DNA of 18,644 bases, taken from NCBI GenBank assembly GCA_015229045.1, contig JADGCJ010000061.1, positions 1 through 18,644 on the forward strand, written 5' to 3'. Position numbers and translations under genes: made by a program. Below are positions 7,108 through 15,044 of this stretch, one piece after another (within the stretch, counting starts at the first letter, position 1; each line of letters starts with the position of its first letter). The notes under the pieces were generated by a model that worked only from the letters and a program-made list of their open reading frames with translations, was not told the origin of the DNA and made no database searches. This DNA is from Magnetococcales bacterium. GTDB taxonomy: Bacteria > Pseudomonadota > Magnetococcia > Magnetococcales > DC0425bin3.

Positions 7108-9279
7108 ATGCGCATGACCGGAAATGCATCAATCTGCTGGACCTGCGTCGCCGCTTTTCTTTTGGGATCGGGCATCGCGTGGGCGGAAGAAGAAAAAACG
7201 GAAAACCAGAGCGCTCCCTGGGGCATGTGTCCTGCCGCAGCTCCCTATACAACACCTGAAAGCTCCATCTCGGTTGGACTTGGCTACCTGGATGGGAGTC
7301 GGCAAAAGTTTGGCATGTTCGACGGTCAAAACCACACCGGGGGATTGCTGCTCCTGGAGGGTCGATTCATCAGGCGGAATGACGCAACAGGAACCTGGAA
7401 CATTGCCCAGGGTCGCAACCTGGGACTGAATGAAAACAGAGACATCAGGCTTGGTTTTGAAAAACAGGGAGAGTGGGGAGTTCGTGTCGACTACAATGAA
7501 ACCCCCCGCCTGGCCCCCTACACGGTCAACTCCAAGACCGAGGGACTTGGCACCGCCAGTCTGGTCATTCCGAAAACCTCAACCTCCGGTGATGGGGCAA
7601 CGTACCAGATCAAGACGGAAAGAGATCGATTCGCCGTCAATACGTTCCGTACCCTCAACAGAAACATCAAACTCAACCTGAACTTCAGAAATGAAACCAA
7701 AGAGGGCACCCGGCAATGGGGACGGGGCGGTGCCAACGAGTTTGCACTGGAGCCCATCGATTGGACCATGCGCCAACTGGAACCTACCATTGGCTACGTT
7801 GGAAAAAGCTGGCAATTGTTGGGGGGGTATAGCGGCAGTTGGTTCAAAAATGAAAATTCCCTGGTGGATACCATAGTCAAAGGGGACAACCCCTCAATTT
7901 TGTCCAACCACACCTACCTGAGCCTGCCGATGAACAATGAAGCCCATCAGGTATTCCTGAGCGGCGGTTACAATTTTACGTCGGAGACGCGCACCACGTT
8001 CAAGGTGTCTTACGGTCGTGCCCTGCAAAATGAGCATCTTCCCACAAAAGATGTCAGTGGTTTATCCCTTGCTGCCGCCCCTTCCAGCCTGCAAGGCCGG
8101 GTTGACACCACTCTGGTGCAACTGGGATTGACCACAAAGCCTTTGTCTGATTTCAGCATCACGAGCAAGCTGCGCTACCATGACGAAGATGACAGAACTC
8201 CGCCATGGCTCGTGGTCAGCACTCCCCTGGCCCAGGTTCACTCAACGCCCGCTTCGATCAGAACCATAACCGGCCAGGTAGAGGGAACCTATCGCCTGCC
8301 TTATCAATCAGCCCTGACCGGAGGTGTCGAACATAAGGATCAAAAACGTCAGGTTCCTTTCGGTAGCGACAGCAATGGCGATGGGTTGGACGATGAAAGG
8401 TTCGTTCCGTGGCGCACCGATATCGATGAGACAACCTACCGACTGCAGGTGCGCCGCCAAATGTCTGAAACCATCAACGGATCTCTGGGCTTCGAACATG
8501 GAGATCGGACTGGGTCCCCCTATGTGGACTCCTTGAAAATCATGGGCAATGCCCAGGGCAAGATCAATCCCTTCTTCATCGCCGACCGGGATCGAGACAA
8601 ACTGCGTTTTGCCATGGATTGGCGGCCCTTCGAACGGCTCGGATTCCAGTTCAACGTGGAAAACGTTTCCGATCGCTATGGTCCGGATCAGGTGCCTTAC
8701 GGCCAAAAGAAAGGAAACGCACAGCTTTACTCCGTGGATGTGGATTACGCCCCTGTGGACAACTGGCTGTTGACAGCCTGGTACTCTTACGACATCAATA
8801 AAACCTGGCAGAATGGCGGTCGCTGGACCATGACCACCAACGCACATGAAGCGGATAAGATGTCAATCTTGAAGGATCAGGGAAGTTCCATCGGCTTGGG
8901 AGTACGCAATCAATGGAATGACAAAATCAGACTGGGTACCCATTTTCAGTTTACCAGATCCAAAGCCTCCTTCAACGACACGGTGACCGTCGATCCCAAC
9001 TCGGCACTGCCCGCCTATCCGGCTGGTGTGACCCCCTTGCCGGAGATCGTCACCCCAACGACCCGTTTCGGCACCTTCATCGAATACAAGGGCATCGGAC
9101 CGGGTACGCTCCGCTTCGACTACGCTCATGAATATTGGCGCACCAATGACTGGACCTGGAAATTCAGCGACGGCTCACCCTATACCTACGGAACCATAAC
9201 GGATGGCACGGTGATTTCCACGAAAGAGAGTCAATCGTCAGACTATTTTGGGATACGTTATACGACCCGTTTCAAATGA
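7108..9279 (+). CDS. mtrB: Outer-membrane beta-barrel porin, MtrB/PioB family
   Basis: This 723-residue protein has a signal peptide (about 1-26, ending GIAWA). The body consists of alternating polar/aromatic beta strands typical of large porins, and the last strand ends YFGIRYTTRFK. Family knowledge says it sheathes the decaheme protein in the outer membrane. The ATG at 7108 was chosen over the one at 7081 (which overlaps the mtrA stop) because AGGAAAC lies directly upstream and the signal peptide then starts properly. The mature chain has a single cysteine, C41 in GMCPAAAP. The CxxC motif of Shewanella-type MtrB is absent, which resembles the PioB/MtoB side of the family. An Asp/Asn-rich DSNGDGLDDE segment (421-430) looks like a calcium-binding loop. 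The gene overlaps the next by four bases (ATGA). Confidence 0.95.
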   Translation: MRMTGNASICWTCVAAFLLGSGIAWAEEEKTENQSAPWGMCPAAAPYTTPESSISVGLGYLDGSRQKFGMFDGQNHTGGLLLLEGRFIRRNDATGTWNIAQGRNLGLNENRDIRLGFEKQGEWGVRVDYNETPRLAPYTVNSKTEGLGTASLVIPKTSTSGDGATYQIKTERDRFAVNTFRTLNRNIKLNLNFRNETKEGTRQWGRGGANEFALEPIDWTMRQLEPTIGYVGKSWQLLGGYSGSWFKNENSLVDTIVKGDNPSILSNHTYLSLPMNNEAHQVFLSGGYNFTSETRTTFKVSYGRALQNEHLPTKDVSGLSLAAAPSSLQGRVDTTLVQLGLTTKPLSDFSITSKLRYHDEDDRTPPWLVVSTPLAQVHSTPASIRTITGQVEGTYRLPYQSALTGGVEHKDQKRQVPFGSDSNGDGLDDERFVPWRTDIDETTYRLQVRRQMSETINGSLGFEHGDRTGSPYVDSLKIMGNAQGKINPFFIADRDRDKLRFAMDWRPFERLGFQFNVENVSDRYGPDQVPYGQKKGNAQLYSVDVDYAPVDNWLLTAWYSYDINKTWQNGGRWTMTTNAHEADKMSILKDQGSSIGLGVRNQWNDKIRLGTHFQFTRSKASFNDTVTVDPNSALPAYPAGVTPLPEIVTPTTRFGTFIEYKGIGPGTLRFDYAHEYWRTNDWTWKFSDGSPYTYGTITDGTVISTKESQSSDYFGIRYTTRFK

Positions 9280-11423
9280 CCAGTACGTTGACCAACATGG
9301 ACCTGATCCTCGCCAACCGCAGAAAATGGTTGGGGGTGATGGTTGGTCTTTGCCTGTTGTTCATCAACGCCGTCTCCCCCGCTTGGGCTGAGGTGGCTTC
9401 CGTGGACGCCTCGGCGCATCTTCGGACAGGGAGTGTTCCGGACAATCGGGCGTGTCTGGAGTGTCACGATGGAAGCAGACCCATCGAAGTACCGGACACC
9501 TCGCCATATGCCCAAAATAGTGCCAAGCGCCTGCTGTCGGCCATTCCCCTGGATGCGTATGCCCAGGGAGTCCACGCCCGCATGCGCTGCATCGATTGTC
9601 ACGACCGCATCACCAACCCCCAACCCCCGCACCAGATCGGTTCAGCGGCAAAGATTGATTGCGCCGCATGTCACAAACGTTTGGCCCAATCGCTGCGAGA
9701 CTCCGGGAAAGAGTCTTCTGCATCTCCCCGTTTGAAAGTGCTCCTGCGTAATATCGACAACCACCAAAGATCATTCCACGCACGGCCCAACAAGGATTTT
9801 CCCAACTTTCCCAATGCCACCTGCCACGAATGTCATGATGCCCATTTTTTCAATGTACCGGAAGACAAAAGCAGTCCTGCCTACGACAATTGGCGGTTGA
9901 CGATTCCAAAATTATGCGGAAAATGTCACGAAGAGGCATTGGAAGACTACGCAACTTCGGTCCATGGCAGCAAACTCCAGGAAAAAGGCCATCCAAAATC
10001 GGCCAACTGCACGGATTGTCATACAACCCACGAGATTGCCGGGGCACATCTGGCCGCATTCAAGATCGTCAGTTCAGACATGTGTGGCGCATGTCACCAA
10101 AAAAGCCTTGCCACATATCGTCGATCCTATCACGGTCAGGTCACACAGCTTGGCTACCACCATACGGCCCAATGCCATGACTGCCACGAAAGCCACAAAA
10201 TATTATCCTCCAAAGATCCGAACTCCTCTGTCCATCCCCGTCATCGTTTGAAAACATGTCAAAAATGCCATAATGGTCAGGACACTCCCTTGGCCACGGC
10301 GGGCTTTGCGACTTTTACACCTCATGCCAACACCACAGATCGTGTTCGCCATCCTCAGATGTGGATTGCCGCCCGTGCCATGAGTGTGTTGTTTTGGAGT
10401 GTGTCCATCTTTTTCCTTCTTCACTCTGGTTTGTGGTATTACCGTGAATGGCGGGAGTGTAAAAAAGGCCATCCTTCCCCCCGCATCGATCTGTCATCGC
10501 TCGGCATGGAACAAAACCGTCATGTGCACCGCTTCTCTCCAATCTGGCGCGTGACGCACCTTCTCTTCGCCCTGACGGTGATGTGCCTGATGTTGACCGG
10601 CATGACGGTCCTCAACGCCCACAGTGCCTGGGCACCCCCGGTTGCCCGTCTGTTGGGCGGGGCGAAGGAGATGGTGACGATCCACCGTATTGCAGCCATG
10701 CTGATGGCAGGGATCTTTCTCTTCCATCTTGTCGACACGGTGCAGCGTCTGTTACGAAATCGGGATTTTGCCTGGTTCGGCCCGGACTCGCTGCTACCCA
10801 ACAAGAAAGACTTTGTCGATTGTCGCGATATGTTCCTATGGTTTCTCGGTCGGGGACCGAAACCGGAATTCGATCGCTGGACCTATTTCGAGAAGTTTGA
10901 CTACTGGGCAGTCTTCTGGGGTATGGCTGTTATTGGCGGCAGTGGGATGGTGCTGGCCTTTCCCCATATTGCGGGAAAGTACCTGGAAGGGTGGGTATTC
11001 AATGTGGCCATTCTGATCCATGGCCAGGAGGCCTTTCTGGCGATTGTTTTCCTTTTCACCGTTCACTTCTTCAACAACCACTTTCGCTTCGACAAGCTGC
11101 CACCGCCCGATATCGGCATGTTCACCGGAACCCAATCATTGGAAGAGTTCCAACGTGATCACCCGGCCCAGTTCGAGCGTTTGCTGCTCAGTGGAGAGTT
11201 GAGCAGGCACCTGATCGGCGCACCATCAAACGCCATGCGAACGAGATCCAAGATTCTGGGATTGTTCTTGATCTTCGTCGGCCTGGTTTTGCTGTTTTTG
11301 GCGCTGGACGGTGCCATCGGATCCCCTCATACCAATTTGCAGTCGATGCGAGAACGAGGCAGCAAGGAGGAGGCGACGAGACAGTACGTGTTGGGTACGG
11401 TGAGGATCCAACGACGCGGCTAA
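9276..11423 (+). CDS. Nine-heme cytochrome c fused to cytochrome b (CbcL-like quinone-linked oxidoreductase)
   Basis: This 715-residue inner-membrane protein has an N-terminal signal/anchor (about 17-38). Its periplasmic domain has nine CxxCH sites starting at C60, C105, C129, C183, C214, C245, C270, C300 and C328. About six membrane helices follow (near 363-389, 425-445, 466-490, 541-561, 575-600, 657-680). Helix histidines H428, H470, H484, H582 and H597 are candidate heme-b ligands, as in FdnI/HydC-type cytochrome b. Geobacter CbcL is described with the same plan, nine c-hemes plus an HydC/FdnI-like diheme b domain. The likely job is electron exchange between the quinone pool and the decaheme protein. 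The start overlaps the porin stop (ATGA), so translation is probably coupled. Residues 684-715 are encoded by a repeat element and look accidental, leaving a CbcL-sized 683-residue core. Confidence 0.92.
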   Translation: MTSTLTNMDLILANRRKWLGVMVGLCLLFINAVSPAWAEVASVDASAHLRTGSVPDNRACLECHDGSRPIEVPDTSPYAQNSAKRLLSAIPLDAYAQGVHARMRCIDCHDRITNPQPPHQIGSAAKIDCAACHKRLAQSLRDSGKESSASPRLKVLLRNIDNHQRSFHARPNKDFPNFPNATCHECHDAHFFNVPEDKSSPAYDNWRLTIPKLCGKCHEEALEDYATSVHGSKLQEKGHPKSANCTDCHTTHEIAGAHLAAFKIVSSDMCGACHQKSLATYRRSYHGQVTQLGYHHTAQCHDCHESHKILSSKDPNSSVHPRHRLKTCQKCHNGQDTPLATAGFATFTPHANTTDRVRHPQMWIAARAMSVLFWSVSIFFLLHSGLWYYREWRECKKGHPSPRIDLSSLGMEQNRHVHRFSPIWRVTHLLFALTVMCLMLTGMTVLNAHSAWAPPVARLLGGAKEMVTIHRIAAMLMAGIFLFHLVDTVQRLLRNRDFAWFGPDSLLPNKKDFVDCRDMFLWFLGRGPKPEFDRWTYFEKFDYWAVFWGMAVIGGSGMVLAFPHIAGKYLEGWVFNVAILIHGQEAFLAIVFLFTVHFFNNHFRFDKLPPPDIGMFTGTQSLEEFQRDHPAQFERLLLSGELSRHLIGAPSNAMRTRSKILGLFLIFVGLVLLFLALDGAIGSPHTNLQSMRERGSKEEATRQYVLGTVRIQRRG

Positions 11424-11458
11424 CGAAGTTATCGCGATGGATGCAAATGGGTATTAGG
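11325..11458 (+). repeat. Hairpin repeat element, copy B, at a convergent gene junction
   Basis: Arms 11325-11341 and 11442-11458 are inverted repeats of 17 bases with two mismatches (CCTCATACCAATTTGCA against the complement of TGCAAATGGGTATTAGG). The loop core 11373-11406 matches copy A at 33 of 34 positions in the same orientation, while the arm sequences differ from copy A. It encodes the last 32 codons and stop of the CbcL-like gene. Its right arm contains the stop codon of the convergent chemoreceptor gene (11454-11456). It could act as a bidirectional 3' structure. Confidence 0.8.
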
Positions 11459-13799
11459 CCGTTATGCAAGCCTGATCCACGGCCGCGAACAAGGCAGTCA
11501 GGGTATCTTCCAGAATCTTGATTTTGGGAGCGACCTCTTCTCGTACTTTGCTGTCGTCTCCCGTCAGGGCGGAGATCATTTTCAAACAGTGCTCAGACTG
11601 CTCGTGGAAGGCTTGATGGAGTTTGGACACCTCTGGGTGATCAGCCAGGAGAGTGCCGGCCAGAGAGCAGCTACGGGCATCTGCCAGCGACTTTGCCGTC
11701 CCCGACGATTTGCCACGCAAAGCACGAAGGAGCGTTTCCATCACATGGAGATGACCGCATTTGATCTCTCGAATATCGGGCAGTTCCCTTTCGGTACGCA
11801 CTGAACGACCCGAGATATCCAGATAGTTGCAGGCAATCTGGTTATGGTGCGCAAGCAGGTTTGAGTATTCTATCGAGCTGCGGACCAGGTTGGTCAGATC
11901 CATGGAAACGAGCATGTTTTTTTGTACATGTACCGATGCACTGTAGATTTCGCCGGCAAAGTTGCGCACCGAATCGGCCTGAATGGACGCGGAACGGCTG
12001 TTTTCGGCTACCAGAGTGACAGCTGATACGGCTTCTCTGGCGGCATTGGCGATACTCTGGGTGGATTGGGCCGCCACGGTGGCCGATTGCGCTACCGATT
12101 GCGAGGCACTCAGTAACTGCTCGGCATTGCTTCTTACATCGATGGTGGCGACTTCGACACGGTTCATGTTGTCGACAATGTTGACTATCGACCGGGATTG
12201 TTCGTCCATGCTGATCTGAATTTCGTCGTTGATTTGGGCAACCGTGCCAATCATGCCGTTGAGGTTATTGGTCGCCTCGACCACGCCTTGAACGCTGTCC
12301 CGGATTCCTTCGGCCACGTTGGCGATCTCCAGGGTAACTCTTGCGGTCTGGCGTGCCAACTCCTTGACCTCGTTGGCCACCACGGCAAATCCCTTGCCGG
12401 CAATACCCGCTCCGGCGGCTTCGATGGACGCGTTCAAGGCCAACATTTTGGTCTGGTCGGAGATGCCATTGATCATTTCCACCATATTGGCGATTGCGTT
12501 GGCCCCACCGATAAGGCCATTCATCACCTCAAGGGTTTTTCTGGTTTGCTCGCTGGCGGTATTCGAACGGGTGAAAGCGTCCTGGCAACGATGACGCACC
12601 TCCTGAATGGCCTTGGATAAAACACCAACATCATTACCCACACCCTGTACCGAACTCTCCACCAATTGCAGACTCTCGTGCACTTCGGCAACATTGGAAC
12701 TCATCTGCTCGGCGGCAGTGGCAATGGTACTGACACTCTCGGACGCAGCGTCAGCATTATCCGTAATCGGCACAATGTTTCTGGAAAAGAGCACGTCGAT
12801 AGCGTTGGACACGGAAGTGATATTGTCACTGGCCTGATTGATGCTCATTTGCAGTTGTTGCACCTGCGCATCAAGCAGGTCATTTTCGCTCACGACTTGC
12901 CTGGAGAGTCGCATATTTTCCAGAGAGTCCTTGTCCAGAATTTCGTTCAAACGCACCTGCTCATGGTTGATGGCACCCACATTGCCTGATTGCAGCAGGG
13001 TCACAACGGCGTTATGGGCCAGTTTTTTCACCGTCTGGTTGAAAATTTTCGCTATGTCACTCAACTCATCCCGCCCAACAATCGGTACAAGATGACCGAA
13101 ATTTCCTTCGGAAACGGTGCGCATGGCCTCCGCAATCGCGAAGGTCGGGGGTACAAGGGAACGCACGAGAAGCCAGCCGATCAGGGTGGATACGACCAAG
13201 GCCACCAGCATCACAATCATCAGCTTTCGTTTAAAGTTGGCCATGTTCGACACCAGAGTATCCATGGCCCCTGACACCAGATCCTGTTCGTGGGTCAACA
13301 AAGGCACCAGGTAGAAATCAAGATACTCGGCAGCTTCGTCGAACGCATCCTTGGCCGCATAAGCTTCTTCTTTGCGCCCGTTGACAAAGGCCTCCACCAT
13401 CTCCTTGCCAAGTTTGTAAAATTTTTCCATGCCCGTGCGAACTTCGGCAATGGATTTCATGGTTTTTTTGTCGTCTGTTTTCTTATAGAATTCATTGTAT
13501 TTACCAAGGTCTTCGAGAAAGTTTTTATAGTAATCCTCGGCCCCACTGAATATGTTGGTATCCCCCGGCTCCACCCTGATGGACAGTTCCGAAATGTAGT
13601 ACCGTGTCTGGAACACGCTTTTGCTCAGATCCTGCGCCAGCAGTTCCATGCGTAACCGTTCATGACGAATATCCCTTACTTCACGGAATACCGCATCACT
13701 TGCGGTCCAGCTCCAAATTCCAACCAGGATCAGCAGGAGCAGTGGGACGACCACACCTGCCGTGACGCGATGGCCAATACGAAAATTATTCAAATTCAT
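11454..13799 (-). CDS. Methyl-accepting chemotaxis protein with C-terminal CZB-like domain
   Basis: This 781-residue inner-membrane chemoreceptor signals to CheA/CheW. In order it has TM1 (about 11-31), a helical periplasmic sensor domain of about 160 residues, TM2 (about 192-212), a HAMP domain (about 213-265) and a long coiled-coil signalling domain. The conserved tip contains DQTKMLALNASIEAAGAG and GKGFAVVANEVKELARQT. After the signalling domain there is a cytoplasmic domain (about 670-775) with CSLAG and HQAFHEQ, matching the Cys and HxxxH zinc ligands of CZB (chemoreceptor zinc-binding) domains. The first His is less certain. The ATG at 13799 was chosen because AGGAGA lies about six bases upstream. 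The open frame extends 31 codons further without support. The gene converges on the electron-transfer operon, and the last codons and stop share repeat copy B. No che genes are nearby. Confidence 0.93.
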   Translation of the reverse strand: MNLNNFRIGHRVTAGVVVPLLLLILVGIWSWTASDAVFREVRDIRHERLRMELLAQDLSKSVFQTRYYISELSIRVEPGDTNIFSGAEDYYKNFLEDLGKYNEFYKKTDDKKTMKSIAEVRTGMEKFYKLGKEMVEAFVNGRKEEAYAAKDAFDEAAEYLDFYLVPLLTHEQDLVSGAMDTLVSNMANFKRKLMIVMLVALVVSTLIGWLLVRSLVPPTFAIAEAMRTVSEGNFGHLVPIVGRDELSDIAKIFNQTVKKLAHNAVVTLLQSGNVGAINHEQVRLNEILDKDSLENMRLSRQVVSENDLLDAQVQQLQMSINQASDNITSVSNAIDVLFSRNIVPITDNADAASESVSTIATAAEQMSSNVAEVHESLQLVESSVQGVGNDVGVLSKAIQEVRHRCQDAFTRSNTASEQTRKTLEVMNGLIGGANAIANMVEMINGISDQTKMLALNASIEAAGAGIAGKGFAVVANEVKELARQTARVTLEIANVAEGIRDSVQGVVEATNNLNGMIGTVAQINDEIQISMDEQSRSIVNIVDNMNRVEVATIDVRSNAEQLLSASQSVAQSATVAAQSTQSIANAAREAVSAVTLVAENSRSASIQADSVRNFAGEIYSASVHVQKNMLVSMDLTNLVRSSIEYSNLLAHHNQIACNYLDISGRSVRTERELPDIREIKCGHLHVMETLLRALRGKSSGTAKSLADARSCSLAGTLLADHPEVSKLHQAFHEQSEHCLKMISALTGDDSKVREEVAPKIKILEDTLTALFAAVDQACITA

Positions 13800-14010
13800 C
13801 GCACTCTCCTGGTCGAATTGCAAAATTCCACCGATATGGCAGCAAATTGGCAGACCCGGAAAGCGAGTCGTACCCTCGTCAGCGTGGCGCATTGCAGAGA
13901 AAATTCTGCATCAACCCAAAGTTCCCCTGCCTTCTTCAAATTTTGGGCCATCACGCCAAACAGCTGCCCTTTTCTGCATGACTCGTTCGATACGTTTCGG
14001 ATGCTGAAAC

Positions 14011-14035
14011 GAAAAAGGCCACCTTGCGGGTGGCC
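14011..14035 (-). terminator. Intrinsic terminator of tRNA-Val
   Basis: On the minus strand GGCCACC (14035-14029) pairs with GGTGGCC (14023-14017) around a five-base loop and is followed directly by TTTTT. It lies about 20 bases after the tRNA 3' end. Confidence 0.88.
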
Positions 14036-14053
14036 GTCAATCTCCGTTTTCAA

Positions 14054-14128
<75 letters not shown>

Positions 14129-14140
14129 ACAACGGGTGCC

Positions 14141-14169
14141 AAGTTAGCCTCATTCGGCGGGATCGTCAA
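14141..14169 (-). promoter_or_regulatory. Promoter of tRNA-Val
   Basis: On the minus strand TTGACG (14169-14164) and TAACTT (14146-14141) are separated by 17 bases, and the -10 element ends 12 bases before the mature tRNA 5' end. The -35 box matches 5/6 of the sigma-70 consensus, the -10 box only about 3/6. Confidence 0.55.
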
Positions 14170-14188
14170 CCCCCATTCCCGAACTCCC

Positions 14189-14429
14189 CAGGGCAATCGC
14201 ATTTGAAACTGGTACACCCGAGGCCATGATCGCTTTTTGGCATCGGGGTCCAGGGAGCTGGCTCCCTGGCGGGTCAAGGGCAGAGCTCTTGCGGGGTTTG
14301 GGGCGGATCCCCAATAAAGTCTTTCATGTCACCCCTTTTTCCCGATCACAAAAAAACGACGTATTGCAAAATAAACGCGGTTCAAGGTCCAATTTTTCAA
14401 GCATGCCAATTTCAAATGCGATTACCCTG
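14189..14429. repeat. 241-bp MITE-like element with terminal inverted repeats
   Basis: The ends 14189-14214 and 14404-14429 form 26-bp inverted repeats with three mismatches, both ending in CAGGG...CCCTG. The interior (14245-14390) is homologous, on the minus strand, to the hairpin block at 2467-2613. It holds the perfect stem CCAGGGAGC/GCTCCCTGG (14250-14269). The element has no transposase or plausible coding frame, so it would be non-autonomous if mobile. No clear target-site duplication is visible. The same end sequence appears at 1-35. It occupies most of the 408-base gap between the tRNA and the diiron-protein gene. Confidence 0.75.
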
Positions 14430-14448
14430 TTCGCATGGCGGTAGTGAG

Positions 14449-14477
14449 TTGAAATTGGCGTTGGAGTATGGCTTAAT
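14449..14477 (+). promoter_or_regulatory. Candidate promoter of the diiron-protein operon
   Basis: TTGAAA (14449-14454) and CTTAAT (14472-14477) are separated by 17 bases, matching 5/6 and 4/6 of sigma-70 consensus. They lie about 60 bases before the ATG at 14537 and just outside the MITE-like element. A small palindrome GGTGA-TTT-TCACC (14491-14503) would fall at the start of the transcript. Confidence 0.45.
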
Positions 14478-14536
14478 TGTGGAGTCTATCGGTGATTTTC
14501 ACCACAGATGCCAACGCGTCGGAAAGGAACCAGACC

Positions 14537-15019
14537 ATGGAAAAGGCCGTTCGACTGTTCAAGGCAGCGATTTTGAATGAGATCAAGGCGTCAGCCTATT
14601 ATGCCCAGGCGGCTGAGGTTACCACCAACGATGTGTCACGCATGTTGCTATTGGAGCTGGCCAACCAGGAAGATGACCACGCCCGGGTCTTGATCGCCAA
14701 GACGCGTGGAACCCCCCTGGCCCATAAATTCGATGCCGAGGCTTACCTGAGAGAACTGGAAAGAGATCCGGGAGGATCCCTCGGCGCCAGTGAGAACCAG
14801 GCGCTCGCCAACGCCGATCCCAGAACCATCCTGGAAATGGCCATGCGCATGGAGGGTGAGGCTCGCGACAACCTGCGCGACATGGCCGATTCCGTATCCG
14901 ACCCAGCCTTGCGCAAATATTGCCTCGACCTCTCCGCCGAAGAGCAGGCCCATTACAGCTCGCTGGAACGAACCTTGAACTCCCTGGACATGACCGACGA
15001 AGAGCGCTCACCCCTGTGA
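14537..15019 (+). CDS. Rubrerythrin-type diiron protein (ferritin-like domain)
   Basis: This 160-residue cytoplasmic four-helix protein carries a full set of candidate diiron ligands: E15 (NEIKASAYY), E45-x-x-H48 (QEDDH), E106/E108 (RMEGEAR) and E136-x-x-H139 (EEQAHY). It lacks the C-terminal rubredoxin domain of classic rubrerythrin, so it is a rubrerythrin-like/erythrin protein. Likely roles are peroxide reduction or iron handling under low oxygen, but this is family inference. The ATG at 14537 was chosen because AAAGGAA lies about eight bases upstream. The frame extends 20 codons further without a ribosome-binding site. It ends 25 bases before the glycosyltransferase gene and is probably the first gene of a three-gene operon. 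Confidence 0.88.
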   Translation: MEKAVRLFKAAILNEIKASAYYAQAAEVTTNDVSRMLLLELANQEDDHARVLIAKTRGTPLAHKFDAEAYLRELERDPGGSLGASENQALANADPRTILEMAMRMEGEARDNLRDMADSVSDPALRKYCLDLSAEEQAHYSSLERTLNSLDMTDEERSPL

Positions 15020-15044
15020 CCCCGCTCCTCCACCAGGAGATGGC

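Noticed and set aside
5926..11458. Composite transposon flanked by insertion sequences
   Set aside because: The flanking repeats are about 130 bases, carry no transposase, and no target duplications are visible. Only the direct-repeat bracketing itself is supported.
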